DNA of 64,000 bases. Origin: Breoghania sp037026715 (lineage in GTDB: Bacteria > Pseudomonadota > Alphaproteobacteria > Rhizobiales > Stappiaceae). The translations under genes and the position numbers were made by a program. The notes beneath the pieces were generated by a model, which saw nothing but the letters and a program-made list of their open reading frames with translations, ran no database searches and was not told the DNA's origin. Positions 26,300 through 36,032 of the stretch are shown piece by piece. The stretch is from contig NZ_JBANCG010000003.1 in the NCBI RefSeq assembly GCF_037026715.1, forward strand, positions 1 through 64,000, given 5' to 3'. How positions within the stretch are numbered: position 1 is the stretch's first letter; each line of letters begins with the position of its first letter.

Positions 26300-28279
26300 G
26301 TGTTCGACGACGACGATTTCAAACCCAAGCTCGGCAAGATCCGCTCGCGCGGCTCGAAGGGCGGCCGCAAGTTCCTGCATCAAGTTTTGGCTGCATCGAA
26401 CCTTGCGCGTGGCGGGGCGGGCGGCGCACGTAAGTCACGCTTCACCGGCAGTCGCATCGGGCGCGGCGCAGGCGTCGGGCGCGTACTGGCGAACCGAGAC
26501 CGTTACGCCGCCTTCCGCCAGCGCCGCGTCATCATCAAATCCCGCATCGTCAAGCTGGCCGGGAAGGGGATGGACGGGGCACGGGCGCATCTGCGCTATA
26601 TCCAGCGGGACGGTGTGACCCGCGAGGGGGAACCGGGCGAGCTTTACGGCACCGAGCAGGACCGGGCGGACGGAAAAGCCTTCCTGGAGCGCTCGGAGGG
26701 CGACCGCCATCAGTTCCGCTTCATCGTCTCGGCCGAGGACGGCGCGGAATACGACGACCTCAAGCCGCTCGCCCGCCGCCTGATGACCCGCATGGAGGAA
26801 GATCTCGGTACCAAGCTCGATTGGGTGGCGGTCGATCATTACAACACCGGTCATCCGCACACGCATATCCTGGTGCGTGGTCGGGACGACCGCGGCAAGG
26901 ATCTCATCATCGCCCGTGATTACATCACCACCGGCATGCGCGAGCGCGCAGCCGAGATCGTCAGCCTGGATTTCGGGCCGTGGTCGGATTTCGAGATCGA
27001 GGGCCGATTGCACCGCGAGGTCGAGCAGGAGCGCCTGACCAGTATCGATCGCCGCCTCATCCGCGACATGGACGATATTGATCTCATCGCCGCGACCGAC
27101 CGCGACGCCTTCCAGCAGAGTCTGCGCGTGGGCCGGCTGCAGAAGCTGAAGCGGCTGGGCCTGGCCGAGGAACTTCGCCCCGGCCAATGGCGGCTGGAAG
27201 TGGGGCTGGAGGATACGCTCCGCCGCATGGGCGAGCGCGGCGACATCATCAAGACCATGCACCGCGAAATAGCCGGGCAAAACATCGCCCGCAGCCCCGG
27301 CGATTACGTGATCCTCGACCCAGGAGACCCGACCGCGAACCCCATCGTCGGGCGCGTGGTGGCGCGCGGGCTATCCGACGAACTCAAAGACCGCCACTAT
27401 CTGATCGTCGACGGGGTGGATGGGCGGACCCATTACGTCGACATCGGCACGGGCGAGGCGACCGAGCCGACACCGGACGGCAGCATCGTGCGCGTGACAC
27501 CGAAGAACATCGAGCCTCGGCGAGTGGACCGAACTGTCGCCGAGGTCGCCGCTGCCAACGACGGGCACTACACCATCGACCTGCACCTCGAGCACGATCC
27601 CCGCGCCACCGAGGAATACGCCGAGACCCATGTGCGGCGGCTCGAGGCCATCCGCCGCGCCACCGGTGGCGTTGCCCGCGAGCCCAACGGTACCTGGATC
27701 ATCGAGCCCGATCATCTCAACCGAGTGGTGGAATACGAGCGGAGCCTGGCTCGCGCCGCGCCGATCATCGTCGAGAAGCTGTCCCATCTCACGCTCGACC
27801 AGCAGGTGGGCGCCGGCGGCGCCACCTGGCTCGACCGCGACCTCGTCTCGGATCATCCCGAGCCCAGCCGCGACTCCGGTTTCGGCCGGGAGGTACGTGA
27901 GGCCCAGGCGCGCCGCCGGCAATGGCTGATCGCCGAGGGCCTCGCTCATGAGGAACAGGATCGGATCGTCTATCGCGCCAACATGCTGGCGACCCTGCGT
28001 CGGCGCGAGCTTACCCGTGTTGCCGGTCAGCTCTCCAACCAGCTCGGGCTTTCCTATGTCGAGACCCGCTCAGGCGAGCCGGTGGAAGGGACGCTTCGCC
28101 GCTCTGTTGAACTCGCCAGCGGCAAATACGCCCTCGTCGAGAACAGCCGCGAATTCACCCTCGTGCCCTGGCGGCCTGTCCTTGAACGCCACATCGGCAA
28201 GCAGGTCTCCGGCGTCATGCGCGGCGACGACATCTCCTGGACCATCGGGCGGCAGCGCAGCGGGCCGAGCATCTCGTGA
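26300..28279 (+). CDS. Relaxase/mobilisation nuclease (VirD2-like, DUF3363 C-terminal)
   Basis: A 659-aa relaxase that would nick oriT and pilot the strand. Residues about 90-200 carry the relaxase core: KGMDGARAHLRYIQRDGV, FRFIVSAEDGAEYDDL and the metal-binding histidine motif VDHYNTGHPHTHILVRGRD (around residue 180). The C-terminal half matches the DUF3363 region common in rhizobial relaxases. I chose the GTG at 26,300 (GAGGAG upstream); an in-frame ATG at 26,180 adds unlike residues. It converges with the Gabija-type helicase gene with only 11 bp between stops. Confidence 0.87.
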   Translation: MFDDDDFKPKLGKIRSRGSKGGRKFLHQVLAASNLARGGAGGARKSRFTGSRIGRGAGVGRVLANRDRYAAFRQRRVIIKSRIVKLAGKGMDGARAHLRYIQRDGVTREGEPGELYGTEQDRADGKAFLERSEGDRHQFRFIVSAEDGAEYDDLKPLARRLMTRMEEDLGTKLDWVAVDHYNTGHPHTHILVRGRDDRGKDLIIARDYITTGMRERAAEIVSLDFGPWSDFEIEGRLHREVEQERLTSIDRRLIRDMDDIDLIAATDRDAFQQSLRVGRLQKLKRLGLAEELRPGQWRLEVGLEDTLRRMGERGDIIKTMHREIAGQNIARSPGDYVILDPGDPTANPIVGRVVARGLSDELKDRHYLIVDGVDGRTHYVDIGTGEATEPTPDGSIVRVTPKNIEPRRVDRTVAEVAAANDGHYTIDLHLEHDPRATEEYAETHVRRLEAIRRATGGVAREPNGTWIIEPDHLNRVVEYERSLARAAPIIVEKLSHLTLDQQVGAGGATWLDRDLVSDHPEPSRDSGFGREVREAQARRRQWLIAEGLAHEEQDRIVYRANMLATLRRRELTRVAGQLSNQLGLSYVETRSGEPVEGTLRRSVELASGKYALVENSREFTLVPWRPVLERHIGKQVSGVMRGDDISWTIGRQRSGPSIS

Positions 28280-28290
28280 GATCTAGCCAG

Positions 28291-30342
28291 TCATTTGGGC
28301 TGCTTCGCTATGCCATCAACGATCTCAACCATCTGCCAACCACGGGCAGTCAAGGTCTCCTTATGCTGAGTGATGTCCTGGTCGTCGCCGAGCACGAAAC
28401 GCGGCACGGCAAGGCAAACCAGATGGCTCGGGCGAGTCATGGCAACATATGTCTGCAACAGTCGGGTCCTGTCGCGTTTGCCAGCGCCCGTTCCATTGAC
28501 GTTGTTCCCGAGAAGCCAAGGTAGCATGCGCGCAGATGAGTGGTCGTGCCAGTGAGTGCTGAGGATCAATGTTGCCAAATGGGTCTGGCCCTTCACTGAG
28601 TGAATTGACCCGAGCCGGATATCGACATGTCGACTTCCTTCCTCAACGCGGTAGACGTTCGGGCTGGTGTCGCTTGCGGAAATTGGGGCACCGCCGCCCG
28701 GCGCAGCAGGATCCGCCGACCATGCGAGAAAGGTGCCTGCGTTATCTTCAAAAACGTCCTCGTTACAAAGCGCTCGGCATATGCCGAGAATGTCGCCCTG
28801 CATACTGTCCCAACACTCCTGGGTCAGCGGTAGTCGGTCGATGATAAGCGCTTTGACCAAGCGGCGGTATGCTGCAAGTACGGTGCTATTGGCGACCAAT
28901 GCGTCCGTGATCGTACGGTGCGTCCGTGCCTTCCGCTTGAGCTGTCCGGCATCTCCGATGCGGCCCGCGAGGCGAATAAGGCCCGATGCAAGCCTCTCTA
29001 CCGCAGGCGCAAGGTCGCTCTCATTACGCACGGCGGCCCGAGCTGCACGTATGTATTGGACGAGGGAACTTGGATGGGGCTCCTTTCGGGAAATCTCGGC
29101 CGTGTAGCCGCTCCAATAATGCGGCACCGACTTGGGGAAGTGCTGATGCCCCGGTGTCACCTCTGATGCGCCCTGGTGAACAGCTCCCACGGCCGTGACG
29201 GGTCCCTTTGCCAAGTCGGCATCGTCAAAGGTCGCCAGGACATGCTTGCCGTAGGCATTGAGCACCCCAGCCGTGCCGGCGTCGGGAAAGACAAAGATGG
29301 TATGCCTGCATGCAGTCGGCGTCCCGCCGATTGCCTTTGGCCCAGCACCGCAAAGGCCGGTCGGACTGACTGGCATCACCGCAAATGGTGACGCCAGCAC
29401 TGCGATTTCCGGGCCGAAGCGGTAGCTGTTGGGGATGCTCAGGTTGCGTGCGGCATCTGAATCAGGGAACGAGTCGCTCTCATCGGGCTCGGCTTCAGCG
29501 TCGTCGAAGATCGCCTGATTGGGATCGCCGACCCGCTGCACGACGATATCAGCCGACGTGCGGGGAAAGATGGCGTGCAACATTGCGCCCTGGAGCTCGA
29601 AGGTGTCCTGCATTTCGTCGAGAACGACGAGCGGGAACCGCCGCCTCAACCATGAGGCCACGTCAGGACAATCCTCCAGAAGCGCCCGCGCCCACACGAA
29701 CATCTCATCGTAGCAGAAGTATCCCGCTTTCGCGGCGGTCTCGATGGCATGCTTCGCTAGACCAAAGCTCGGTGCCGTTGAGCCGGCCGGAAACGGCTTT
29801 CCGCCAAGATCGAAGGTCAAATCGCGCGCACAAATACGCAAACGATCGAAGCCGCTGTACTTCTGTGCCAGAAAGTTTTGTACCTTCCAGTAGTCCGAGT
29901 TAGAAAGGGTGCCGCGCCGATAAGCGGTGGTGACATCGTTATCGATGGTCGGCGAAGGATAACCGTTTGAATCGAGCCATGGCAGCGCCAAGAAACGGTT
30001 TACAAAGCCATGTATGGTATCGATGAAGTGCGGGTAGCCGAGCAATCTCTGACCAACGATGGTGCTGCCAAGCCGGCTCTGGATTTCCTCTCGTGCGACA
30101 TTTGTGTGTGAGAGGACACAGATGCCTTTGGAGCGATGAGGCCACTTGCGCGCCAAAATGGCGAGCTTCGCGACGATCAGAGTTGTCTTGCCGCTTCCCG
30201 GGCAGGCGGATACGTCCAGGGTCGTGCGGGACCGAAGAAAAACACGGCGCGGCTCATCCAGCGCGTCCAGACCCATCAAGGCGCGAACCCACTCGATATC
30301 CTCCTCAGTGATCTCGGGAATCAGTGGCGAAGCGTCAGGCAT
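28291..30342 (-). CDS. Gabija-type UvrD-like helicase (GajB-like)
   Basis: A 683-aa SF1 helicase. Walker A ACPGSGKT is at 46-53, the SF1 Walker B variant LDEMQD at 241-246 and VGDPNQAIF at 271-279; SVKGQTHLATLIL and LQTYVAMTRP near the C-terminus are UvrD motifs V and VI. I start it at ATG 30,342, which overlaps the last codons of the upstream OLD-type gene, so the pair is coupled. In Gabija, GajB forms a complex with GajA and senses DNA ends or depleted nucleotides. At 683 aa it is longer than the GajB of about 500 aa first described, and it may belong to a divergent subfamily. Confidence 0.8.
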   Translation of the reverse strand: MPDASPLIPEITEEDIEWVRALMGLDALDEPRRVFLRSRTTLDVSACPGSGKTTLIVAKLAILARKWPHRSKGICVLSHTNVAREEIQSRLGSTIVGQRLLGYPHFIDTIHGFVNRFLALPWLDSNGYPSPTIDNDVTTAYRRGTLSNSDYWKVQNFLAQKYSGFDRLRICARDLTFDLGGKPFPAGSTAPSFGLAKHAIETAAKAGYFCYDEMFVWARALLEDCPDVASWLRRRFPLVVLDEMQDTFELQGAMLHAIFPRTSADIVVQRVGDPNQAIFDDAEAEPDESDSFPDSDAARNLSIPNSYRFGPEIAVLASPFAVMPVSPTGLCGAGPKAIGGTPTACRHTIFVFPDAGTAGVLNAYGKHVLATFDDADLAKGPVTAVGAVHQGASEVTPGHQHFPKSVPHYWSGYTAEISRKEPHPSSLVQYIRAARAAVRNESDLAPAVERLASGLIRLAGRIGDAGQLKRKARTHRTITDALVANSTVLAAYRRLVKALIIDRLPLTQECWDSMQGDILGICRALCNEDVFEDNAGTFLAWSADPAAPGGGAPISASDTSPNVYRVEEGSRHVDIRLGSIHSVKGQTHLATLILSTHWHDHSSARMLPWLLGNNVNGTGAGKRDRTRLLQTYVAMTRPSHLVCLAVPRFVLGDDQDITQHKETLTARGWQMVEIVDGIAKQPK

Positions 30343-32371
30343 TCCCGGCAGCCTCCTGTGGAGCCGGTGGCAGAGGTGGCGTTGCGCCACCCCTCACATG
30401 CACGATCGCCTCGACGATGTAGCGGGGGAGCTTAGCTTCAAATGCGGCCCTGTCGAATGCCGGGGTATCTCCCTGCTTGGATAGCATCTCAGCCAAATAC
30501 TGTGCTGCTATGGCCTTGGAAGCACCGCCAGAATGGAAGATCTGATAGACCCGCGTGCCCAGTACCGTGTGGTCGCCATTGGCCGCGGTCTCAATTTCCT
30601 CGAAGGCAGCTCGGGCGGCCGCTTCGACATCAGCGCGTTGCTTCTTCTCCTCATTGAGCGGGTCATCGTTTAAAGCGAGGGACGCAGCCACGTAGACGTC
30701 CGCCGCAAGGCCGCAGAACGCGAGATCGTATTCCAGCGTCCAATAGTCGGCGACAAAGGTCTTTACTGATTGACCGTCAGCGGATTGCAGACGAGCGCGC
30801 CACTCTTGCAGCGCCTGTTCCTGAGTCTTACCATTCCCACCGAAGTCGCGCAGCGCTTTCCATCGGCGCTTAGAACTGGACCACTTCTCGTCATCGTCGC
30901 CGGAGACCAAGCCAAGGATGGTCGGGGCGCAGTCCGGCATGACATCCATGTCCGCTAGGCAAGCTACGGGAATGGACAGTACCGGCGCCTCATTAGACCG
31001 ACGCTGAAAGATGCTGCTAAACCGCCTGAGTCCCCTGCCGCCGACATTGACGATGGAGATACCGTGTTCGGTGAGGTCAGTGCCTAGCAACTTAGCCAGG
31101 ACAGGGAGAAGAATAGCCTCTGCGTCACCCTCCACGACAATGACACCATGGGCGAAAAACAGGTTGGCCTTCGTCACGTCGAGGAAGCGCTCTAAGAAGC
31201 GGTAGTCACCCTTGTCGAGCCTCGTATGGCCTTCCGTAAGAGGGAAGGCGCGGCCCCCATGCATGATCACGATGTTCTGGAGCGGGATCTTCGATGCAAG
31301 ATTTGGACTATGGGTCGAGAGGATGACTTGGACGGGGTGCTGCGAGTCCTTAACCCTGCCTGCGGCAGCTTGCGTCAGAAATTCCATGAGCCGAAGCTGA
31401 CGCTGTGGATGGAGGTGCGCTTCGGGTTCTTCGATCAGCAAGAGCGGCAGCCCTTCCGGCTCCCGGGCGAGAAGCAGGAGTTCGCAGGCCATGTACAGGA
31501 GATTGTTGGAGCCAAGTCCGTACCGTCCTCGCGGGCTTCCTGTCGTCGCTTCGAGCAGTCCCAGTTCCAGGCGTTCCAGAATCTGTCGGAGGCGCGCTTT
31601 GTCTGTTCCGCCCTCCATGAGATCGATCTTGCCGCGAAGGCTGTCTCCGGTGAGCGACAGCGAGGAGAGATACTGGGTGTTGATCGCTTTCTCGGCGCTG
31701 CCGATTCCCTTGTGCTTCTTCACGCTGTGGCGCAGGTAGTCCGACAGCCCAAGGAGACTCAGTTCGCCAACCGCAGCGGCATCTGCGGGTAAAGCGTCAA
31801 CATCGAAGGAATCACCCAGTCCAATTTCTGGCACATTGGCGAGGATCTGGGACAGTCGGGAGCCTCGGCCTGGCGACATCTCCCGCTCGGCATCACGCAG
31901 CGGCCGGAGATAGGCACTCGCCAGCAGTTCACGAACGGAGGCTTCCAAAGCGGGTCCGGCACCGTCGATGCCGCTGCGAACTGAAACGTCGATCCATCGC
32001 CGGACACCCGGCGTGTCGCTGAGCCTCTTGGCCACCCAGTTTACCAAGAGGAAGACTTGCCCGCTTTCATAGGAGAGATACTCGGCGAAGGCGCCCTTTT
32101 CATCATCGTCGAGCCCGCTGATCTTACAGCGGATGAGTATGTCGGCTGCCTGAGTACCTGAAGGATCTATATGAAAATCCTCCGGTTGGACGCGGATGAA
32201 TTCCTGGTCGCGAGTCAGTAAGGCATATCGAATAGCATCGACTATTGCCGATTTTCCGCTGTCATTCCGTCCTACTAGTGCTGTTACACCGTCGTTGAAC
32301 ACAATTTTAATTTTAGAATCACCGTCTCCAAATTGGCGAAAATTACGAATGACAAGCTCGGAGAGGTGCAT
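30335..32371 (-). CDS. OLD-family ATP-dependent Toprim nuclease (GajA-like)
   Basis: A 678-aa protein with an ABC-type ATPase (Walker A GRNDSGKS at 34-41; LLIEEPEAH Walker B at 311-319; STHSPNL at 352-358) and a C-terminal Toprim nuclease (VVEGDAEA with Glu414, Asp416 and Glu418; LADMD with Asp474 and Asp476). Pairing with a UvrD-like helicase marks class 2 OLD proteins, the group that includes GajA of Gabija anti-phage defence. It is first in the two-gene operon and diverges from traG. The C-terminal roughly 150 residues after the Toprim core are extra. Codon use is less GC-rich than in the ICE genes, which suits acquired cargo. Confidence 0.85.
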   Translation of the reverse strand: MHLSELVIRNFRQFGDGDSKIKIVFNDGVTALVGRNDSGKSAIVDAIRYALLTRDQEFIRVQPEDFHIDPSGTQAADILIRCKISGLDDDEKGAFAEYLSYESGQVFLLVNWVAKRLSDTPGVRRWIDVSVRSGIDGAGPALEASVRELLASAYLRPLRDAEREMSPGRGSRLSQILANVPEIGLGDSFDVDALPADAAAVGELSLLGLSDYLRHSVKKHKGIGSAEKAINTQYLSSLSLTGDSLRGKIDLMEGGTDKARLRQILERLELGLLEATTGSPRGRYGLGSNNLLYMACELLLLAREPEGLPLLLIEEPEAHLHPQRQLRLMEFLTQAAAGRVKDSQHPVQVILSTHSPNLASKIPLQNIVIMHGGRAFPLTEGHTRLDKGDYRFLERFLDVTKANLFFAHGVIVVEGDAEAILLPVLAKLLGTDLTEHGISIVNVGGRGLRRFSSIFQRRSNEAPVLSIPVACLADMDVMPDCAPTILGLVSGDDDEKWSSSKRRWKALRDFGGNGKTQEQALQEWRARLQSADGQSVKTFVADYWTLEYDLAFCGLAADVYVAASLALNDDPLNEEKKQRADVEAAARAAFEEIETAANGDHTVLGTRVYQIFHSGGASKAIAAQYLAEMLSKQGDTPAFDRAAFEAKLPRYIVEAIVHVRGGATPPLPPAPQEAAGNA

Positions 32372-32428
32372 GTTACTTCGACCTATTCAGGAAAAGCTGC
32401 GAAGTCCGTAGAGAGAAGTATCAAAGGG

Positions 32429-32498
32429 TATATAAAGGCTATAACAGATTTCGTCCCTTCGAGCGAAGCTCGTTCCGTGTGCCTCAAGCAGCGGAACG
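32429..32498 (+). promoter_or_regulatory. Shared ICE motif plus hairpin upstream of traG (copy A)
   Basis: TATATAAAGGCTATAACAG begins at 32,429 (motif to 32,453) and a hairpin CGTTCCG/CGGAACG (32,471-32,477 and 32,492-32,498) ends 6 bp before the traG ATG. The same layout recurs at 34,579-34,647 and 50,431-50,495. It probably holds the promoter and a regulator site, with the hairpin affecting translation. Confidence 0.65.
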
Positions 32499-32504
32499 AC
32501 GCCC

Positions 32505-34541
32505 ATGAGCCCCACCAAGCTTCTGATCGGTCAGATCGCCTTTGTGTTCGCCATTGTCATTCTCGGCGTATGGGCGGCGACGCAGTGGTGTGCGGACATG
32601 CTGGGCTATCAGGCGCAGCTCGGCAGCCCCTGTTTCGTGCTGTTCGGCTGGCCGGTCTACGAGCCGTGGAAGCTGTTTCCGTGGTGGTACCACTACGAGG
32701 CCTATGCGCCGGAGGTATTCGACAAGGCCGGGATGCTGGCGGCGGGCAGCGGCTTCATGGGCTGTGCGGCGGCGATTATCGGCTCACTGTGGCGCGCGCG
32801 GCAGAGCCGGCTCGTCACCACTTACGGGTCGTCGCGCTGGGCCGTGAAGGGGGAGATCGAGAAAGCGGGACTGTTTCGTCCAGTGGGCGTGTTCCTCGGC
32901 CGGCTGAAGGACCAATACCTGCGCCATGACGGGCCGGAGCATGTCATGGCCTTCGCGCCGACGCGCTCGGGCAAGGGCGTCGGCCTCGTCGTCCCGACCC
33001 TTCTCACCTGGACCGGCTCTGCCGTCATCCACGACATCAAGGGCGAGAACTGGCAGCTTACCGCCGGTTGGCGCTCGAAGTTCTCGCATTGCCTCTTGTT
33101 CAACCCGACCGATCCGAGATCGGCGCGCTACAATCCGCTGCTGGAAGTGCGCAAGGGGCCGGACGAGGTGCGCGACGTCCAGAACATCGCCGATATCCTG
33201 GTCGATCCCGAGGGTGCGCTCGAGCGCCGGAACCATTGGGAAAAGACCAGTCACGCCTTGCTGGTCGGCGCCATCCTGCACGTGCTATATGCCGAGGAGG
33301 AGAAGACGCTGGCGCGCGTCGCCACCTTCCTGTCCGATCCGCGCCGGTCCTTCGCGGCAACGCTGCGGCGAATGATGGCGACCAACCATCTCGGCACGCC
33401 AGAAAACCCGAAAGTCCACCCCGTCGTGGCCTCGGCCGCGCGCGAGGTGCTGAACAAGTCGGAGAACGAGCGCTCGGGCGTACTCTCCACCGCAATGTCC
33501 TTCCTCGGCCTCTATCGCGACCCTACCGTCGCGGCGACAACCTCAGCCTGCGACTGGCGCATTGCCGATCTCATGGATGCCGAACATCCGGTCTCGCTCT
33601 ATCTGGTCATTCCGCCGTCCGACATTTCCCGCACCAAGCCGCTGGTGCGATTGGTCCTGAACCAGATTGGCCGGCGGCTGACCGAACGACTTGAGGGTGA
33701 TCCGAAGAAGACCCGCAGGCATCAGCTCATAATGATGCTCGACGAGTTTCCGGCGCTGGGGCGGCTCGACTTCTTCGAGACCGCGCTCGCCTTCATGGCC
33801 GGCTACGGCATCCGCGCCTATCTGATCGCACAGAGCCTCAATCAGATTTCCAAGGCGTATGGCGAGAACAATGCCATTCTCGACAACTGCCATGTTCGCA
33901 TCGCCTTTTCGTCAAACGATGAGCGGACGGCGAAGCGCATCTCCGATGCCCTCGGCACAGCGACCGAACTGCGCGCCCAGCGCAACTATGCCGGCCACCG
34001 GCTGGCGCCGTGGCTGAGCCACGTCATGGTCAGCCGGCAGGAGACGGCGCGTCCGCTGCTTACGCCCGGCGAGGTGATGCAATTGCCGTCCGCGGACGAA
34101 CTCGTACTGGTGTCCGGCCTGCCGCCGATTCGGGCGAAGAAGCTCCGCTATTACGAAGATCGCAATTTCACGCAGCGTGTTCTGTCGGCCCCACATCTTT
34201 CCGAAGATGGCTACGAGGATAAACCGGCACCGCGCGCCGACGACTGGAGCGGCCAAGTGCGCGATACCGACGACCGCCTGATGCCTTCCGACGAGGACGG
34301 TACCAGGCGCGGTTCCCTTGGCGAGGAAGGCGGGCTTCAGCAGCAGCGCCACCCGGGCTTGGCGGAGGAAGAGACCGCGAAGCCCGTCGACCCCGGGCAG
34401 CCGGATCTGCCGGGGCTCGATGTGGACGAGTCGGATGTCGTCGCCGACAAGCGCGCCCTGAATCGGCTGTCGAAACCGGCGCGCGTCTATGGCGTCAACG
34501 AAGCGCTGGGGCCGGAGAAAGATATCCTCGAAGGATTCTGA
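32505..34541 (+). CDS. traG: TraG/VirD4 coupling protein
   Basis: A 678-aa type IV coupling ATPase that brings the relaxosome to the Trb channel. Two N-terminal membrane helices (about 10-30 and 75-95) precede the ATPase: Walker A in APTRSGKGVGLVVPT (about 150-160) and Walker B in LIMMLDEFPALGRLDFFE (about 410). The C-terminal 120 residues are acidic and poorly conserved. It is separated from the relaxase gene by the Gabija-type pair, whereas these two genes are often neighbours in related ICEs. Start ATG 32,505. Confidence 0.93.
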   Translation: MSPTKLLIGQIAFVFAIVILGVWAATQWCADMLGYQAQLGSPCFVLFGWPVYEPWKLFPWWYHYEAYAPEVFDKAGMLAAGSGFMGCAAAIIGSLWRARQSRLVTTYGSSRWAVKGEIEKAGLFRPVGVFLGRLKDQYLRHDGPEHVMAFAPTRSGKGVGLVVPTLLTWTGSAVIHDIKGENWQLTAGWRSKFSHCLLFNPTDPRSARYNPLLEVRKGPDEVRDVQNIADILVDPEGALERRNHWEKTSHALLVGAILHVLYAEEEKTLARVATFLSDPRRSFAATLRRMMATNHLGTPENPKVHPVVASAAREVLNKSENERSGVLSTAMSFLGLYRDPTVAATTSACDWRIADLMDAEHPVSLYLVIPPSDISRTKPLVRLVLNQIGRRLTERLEGDPKKTRRHQLIMMLDEFPALGRLDFFETALAFMAGYGIRAYLIAQSLNQISKAYGENNAILDNCHVRIAFSSNDERTAKRISDALGTATELRAQRNYAGHRLAPWLSHVMVSRQETARPLLTPGEVMQLPSADELVLVSGLPPIRAKKLRYYEDRNFTQRVLSAPHLSEDGYEDKPAPRADDWSGQVRDTDDRLMPSDEDGTRRGSLGEEGGLQQQRHPGLAEEETAKPVDPGQPDLPGLDVDESDVVADKRALNRLSKPARVYGVNEALGPEKDILEGF

Positions 34542-34578
34542 TCCCGCGCAAGCATCCGCATGTGATCGCATTCCATCG

Positions 34579-34647
34579 TACATAAAGGCCGTAAGAGATT
34601 CCGGCGGATCCGGCGATCCTTGTCCTGACTTTTTCAAGACTGTCAGG
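34579..34647 (+). promoter_or_regulatory. Shared ICE motif plus hairpin upstream of the RHH gene-trb operon (copy B)
   Basis: TACATAAAGGCCGTAAGAG starts at 34,579 (motif to 34,603). GCGATCCTTGTCC follows, which copy C also has as GCGATCCTTATCC, then a hairpin CCTGAC/GTCAGG (34,624-34,629 and 34,642-34,647) 10 bp before the ATG at 34,658. This is probably the promoter of the whole trb operon. Confidence 0.65.
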
Positions 34648-34657
34648 GCAACACTGC

Positions 34658-35059
34658 ATGAAGCCGCGCCACAACATCTACATCGACGAGGAGACGAGCG
34701 CCGAGTTGGAAGCGCTGGCGGCCAAGCCCGGCGCCTCCAAGTCGGCCATCATCACCGACGCGATCCGCCATTACATCCGTCACCGCGGTGCCCATGCGCT
34801 CGATGAGGCGTTGAGGATCCGCCTCGACCGGCTGACACGCGAGAACAACCTCATCCGGCGCGACATCGATGTCCTGACCGAGAGCCTCGCCTTCTTCGTG
34901 CGGCTCTATCTCACCTTCAACGCGCACACGCCGATCCCGGACAAGGCGACGCAGGCGGTCGCGCAGGAGCGTTACCAGAAATTCGTCGAGCAGGTCGGCC
35001 GCCAGATCGCCGGCGGCAAGCGCTCGCTCGGCCCTAGGGACGAGGAGGAAAACCCATGA
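34658..35059 (+). CDS. Ribbon-helix-helix (CopG-type) protein heading the trb operon
   Basis: A 133-aa protein whose N-terminus, RHNIYIDEETSAELEALAAKPGASKSAIITDAIRHYI in pattern (beta strand then two helices), is a ribbon-helix-helix DNA-binding domain. A helical tail follows (NLIRRDIDVLTESLAFFVRL). In this ICE class the gene regularly lies between traG and trbB. It may repress its own operon through the 34,579-34,647 region and, by extension, the two other copies of that motif. It overlaps trbB by 4 bp (ATGA). Confidence 0.85.
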   Translation: MKPRHNIYIDEETSAELEALAAKPGASKSAIITDAIRHYIRHRGAHALDEALRIRLDRLTRENNLIRRDIDVLTESLAFFVRLYLTFNAHTPIPDKATQAVAQERYQKFVEQVGRQIAGGKRSLGPRDEEENP

Positions 35060-36021
35060 GCACGACTGCCGAGGAACGCCGCCGCGCCATGCTGAAGACG
35101 GCGATGGGGCCGACGATTAACGAGGCCCTTGGCGATGCCGCCGTGATCGAGGTGATGGTCAACCCCGACGGCAGGCTCTGGATCGACCGTCTCGGCGAGG
35201 GACGCAGCGATGCCGGCCTGCGTGTTCACCCCTCCGAAACCGAGCGGATCATCCGCCTGGTCGCTTCCCATGTCCGCGCCGTGGTGCATGCGGACAATCC
35301 AATTGTCAGCGCCGAACTGCCATCGGGAGAGCGCTTCGAGGGCGTGCTGCCCCCGGTCGCATTGGCGCCGTGCTTCGCCATCCGCAAGCCCGCCGCGAAG
35401 ATCTTCACCCTAGCCGACTACGTCCGTGCCCAGATCATGGTCCCGATCCAGGCCGAAGCCCTCAGGCAGGCGGTGCGGGAGCGGAAAAACATCCTGGTCG
35501 CCGGCGGCACCTCCTCGGGCAAGACCACACTCGCCAATGCGCTGCTGGCCGAGATCGCGAATTGCGACGAACGGGTCATCCTCATCGAGGATACGCGCGA
35601 GCTGCAATGCGCGGCGGCGGACTGTGTCGCGCTGCGCACACGGCAGGGCGTCGTCTCCCTGGCCGATCTCGTCCGCTCGACGATGCGCCTGCGCCCCGAC
35701 CGGATCATCGTCGGCGAAGTTCGGGGCGCCGAAGCGCTCGACATGCTCAAGGCGTGGAACACCGGTCATCCCGGCGGCATCGCCACCGTGCATGCCAATT
35801 CCGCCCACGCCGCCCTCTACCGGATCGAGCAGCTCGTCCAGGAGAGTGTCACCGTCATCCCGCGTCGCCTGATCGCGGAGGCGATCGATCTCGTGGTGTT
35901 CATCGCCGGGCGCGGCTCATCCCGCCGCATCGAGACCATCGCCGAAGTCACCGGCCTCGACGCCAACGGCGATTACGCGGTGACCACGCTTTCCATGCCC
36001 CAACTGCAATCGCTCTCATGA
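35056..36021 (+). CDS. trbB: TrbB, conjugal transfer secretion ATPase (VirB11-like)
   Basis: A 321-aa hexameric traffic ATPase. Walker A GGTSSGKTT is at about 150-158, the Asp box in VILIEDTRELQC and Walker B plus His box in LRPDRIIVGEVRGAEALDML and TGHPGGIATVHANSA follow. It powers assembly of the mating channel. The gene overlaps the ribbon-helix-helix gene upstream and the trbC region downstream. Confidence 0.95.
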   Translation: MSTTAEERRRAMLKTAMGPTINEALGDAAVIEVMVNPDGRLWIDRLGEGRSDAGLRVHPSETERIIRLVASHVRAVVHADNPIVSAELPSGERFEGVLPPVALAPCFAIRKPAAKIFTLADYVRAQIMVPIQAEALRQAVRERKNILVAGGTSSGKTTLANALLAEIANCDERVILIEDTRELQCAAADCVALRTRQGVVSLADLVRSTMRLRPDRIIVGEVRGAEALDMLKAWNTGHPGGIATVHANSAHAALYRIEQLVQESVTVIPRRLIAEAIDLVVFIAGRGSSRRIETIAEVTGLDANGDYAVTTLSMPQLQSLS

Positions 36022-36032
36022 AAGGACATCGC

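Noticed and set aside
28291..32371. PARIS (AriA/AriB) or a lone OLD nuclease.
   Set aside because: The ATPase has its own Toprim domain and is coupled to a UvrD-like helicase, which fits Gabija and class 2 OLD, not AriA/AriB.
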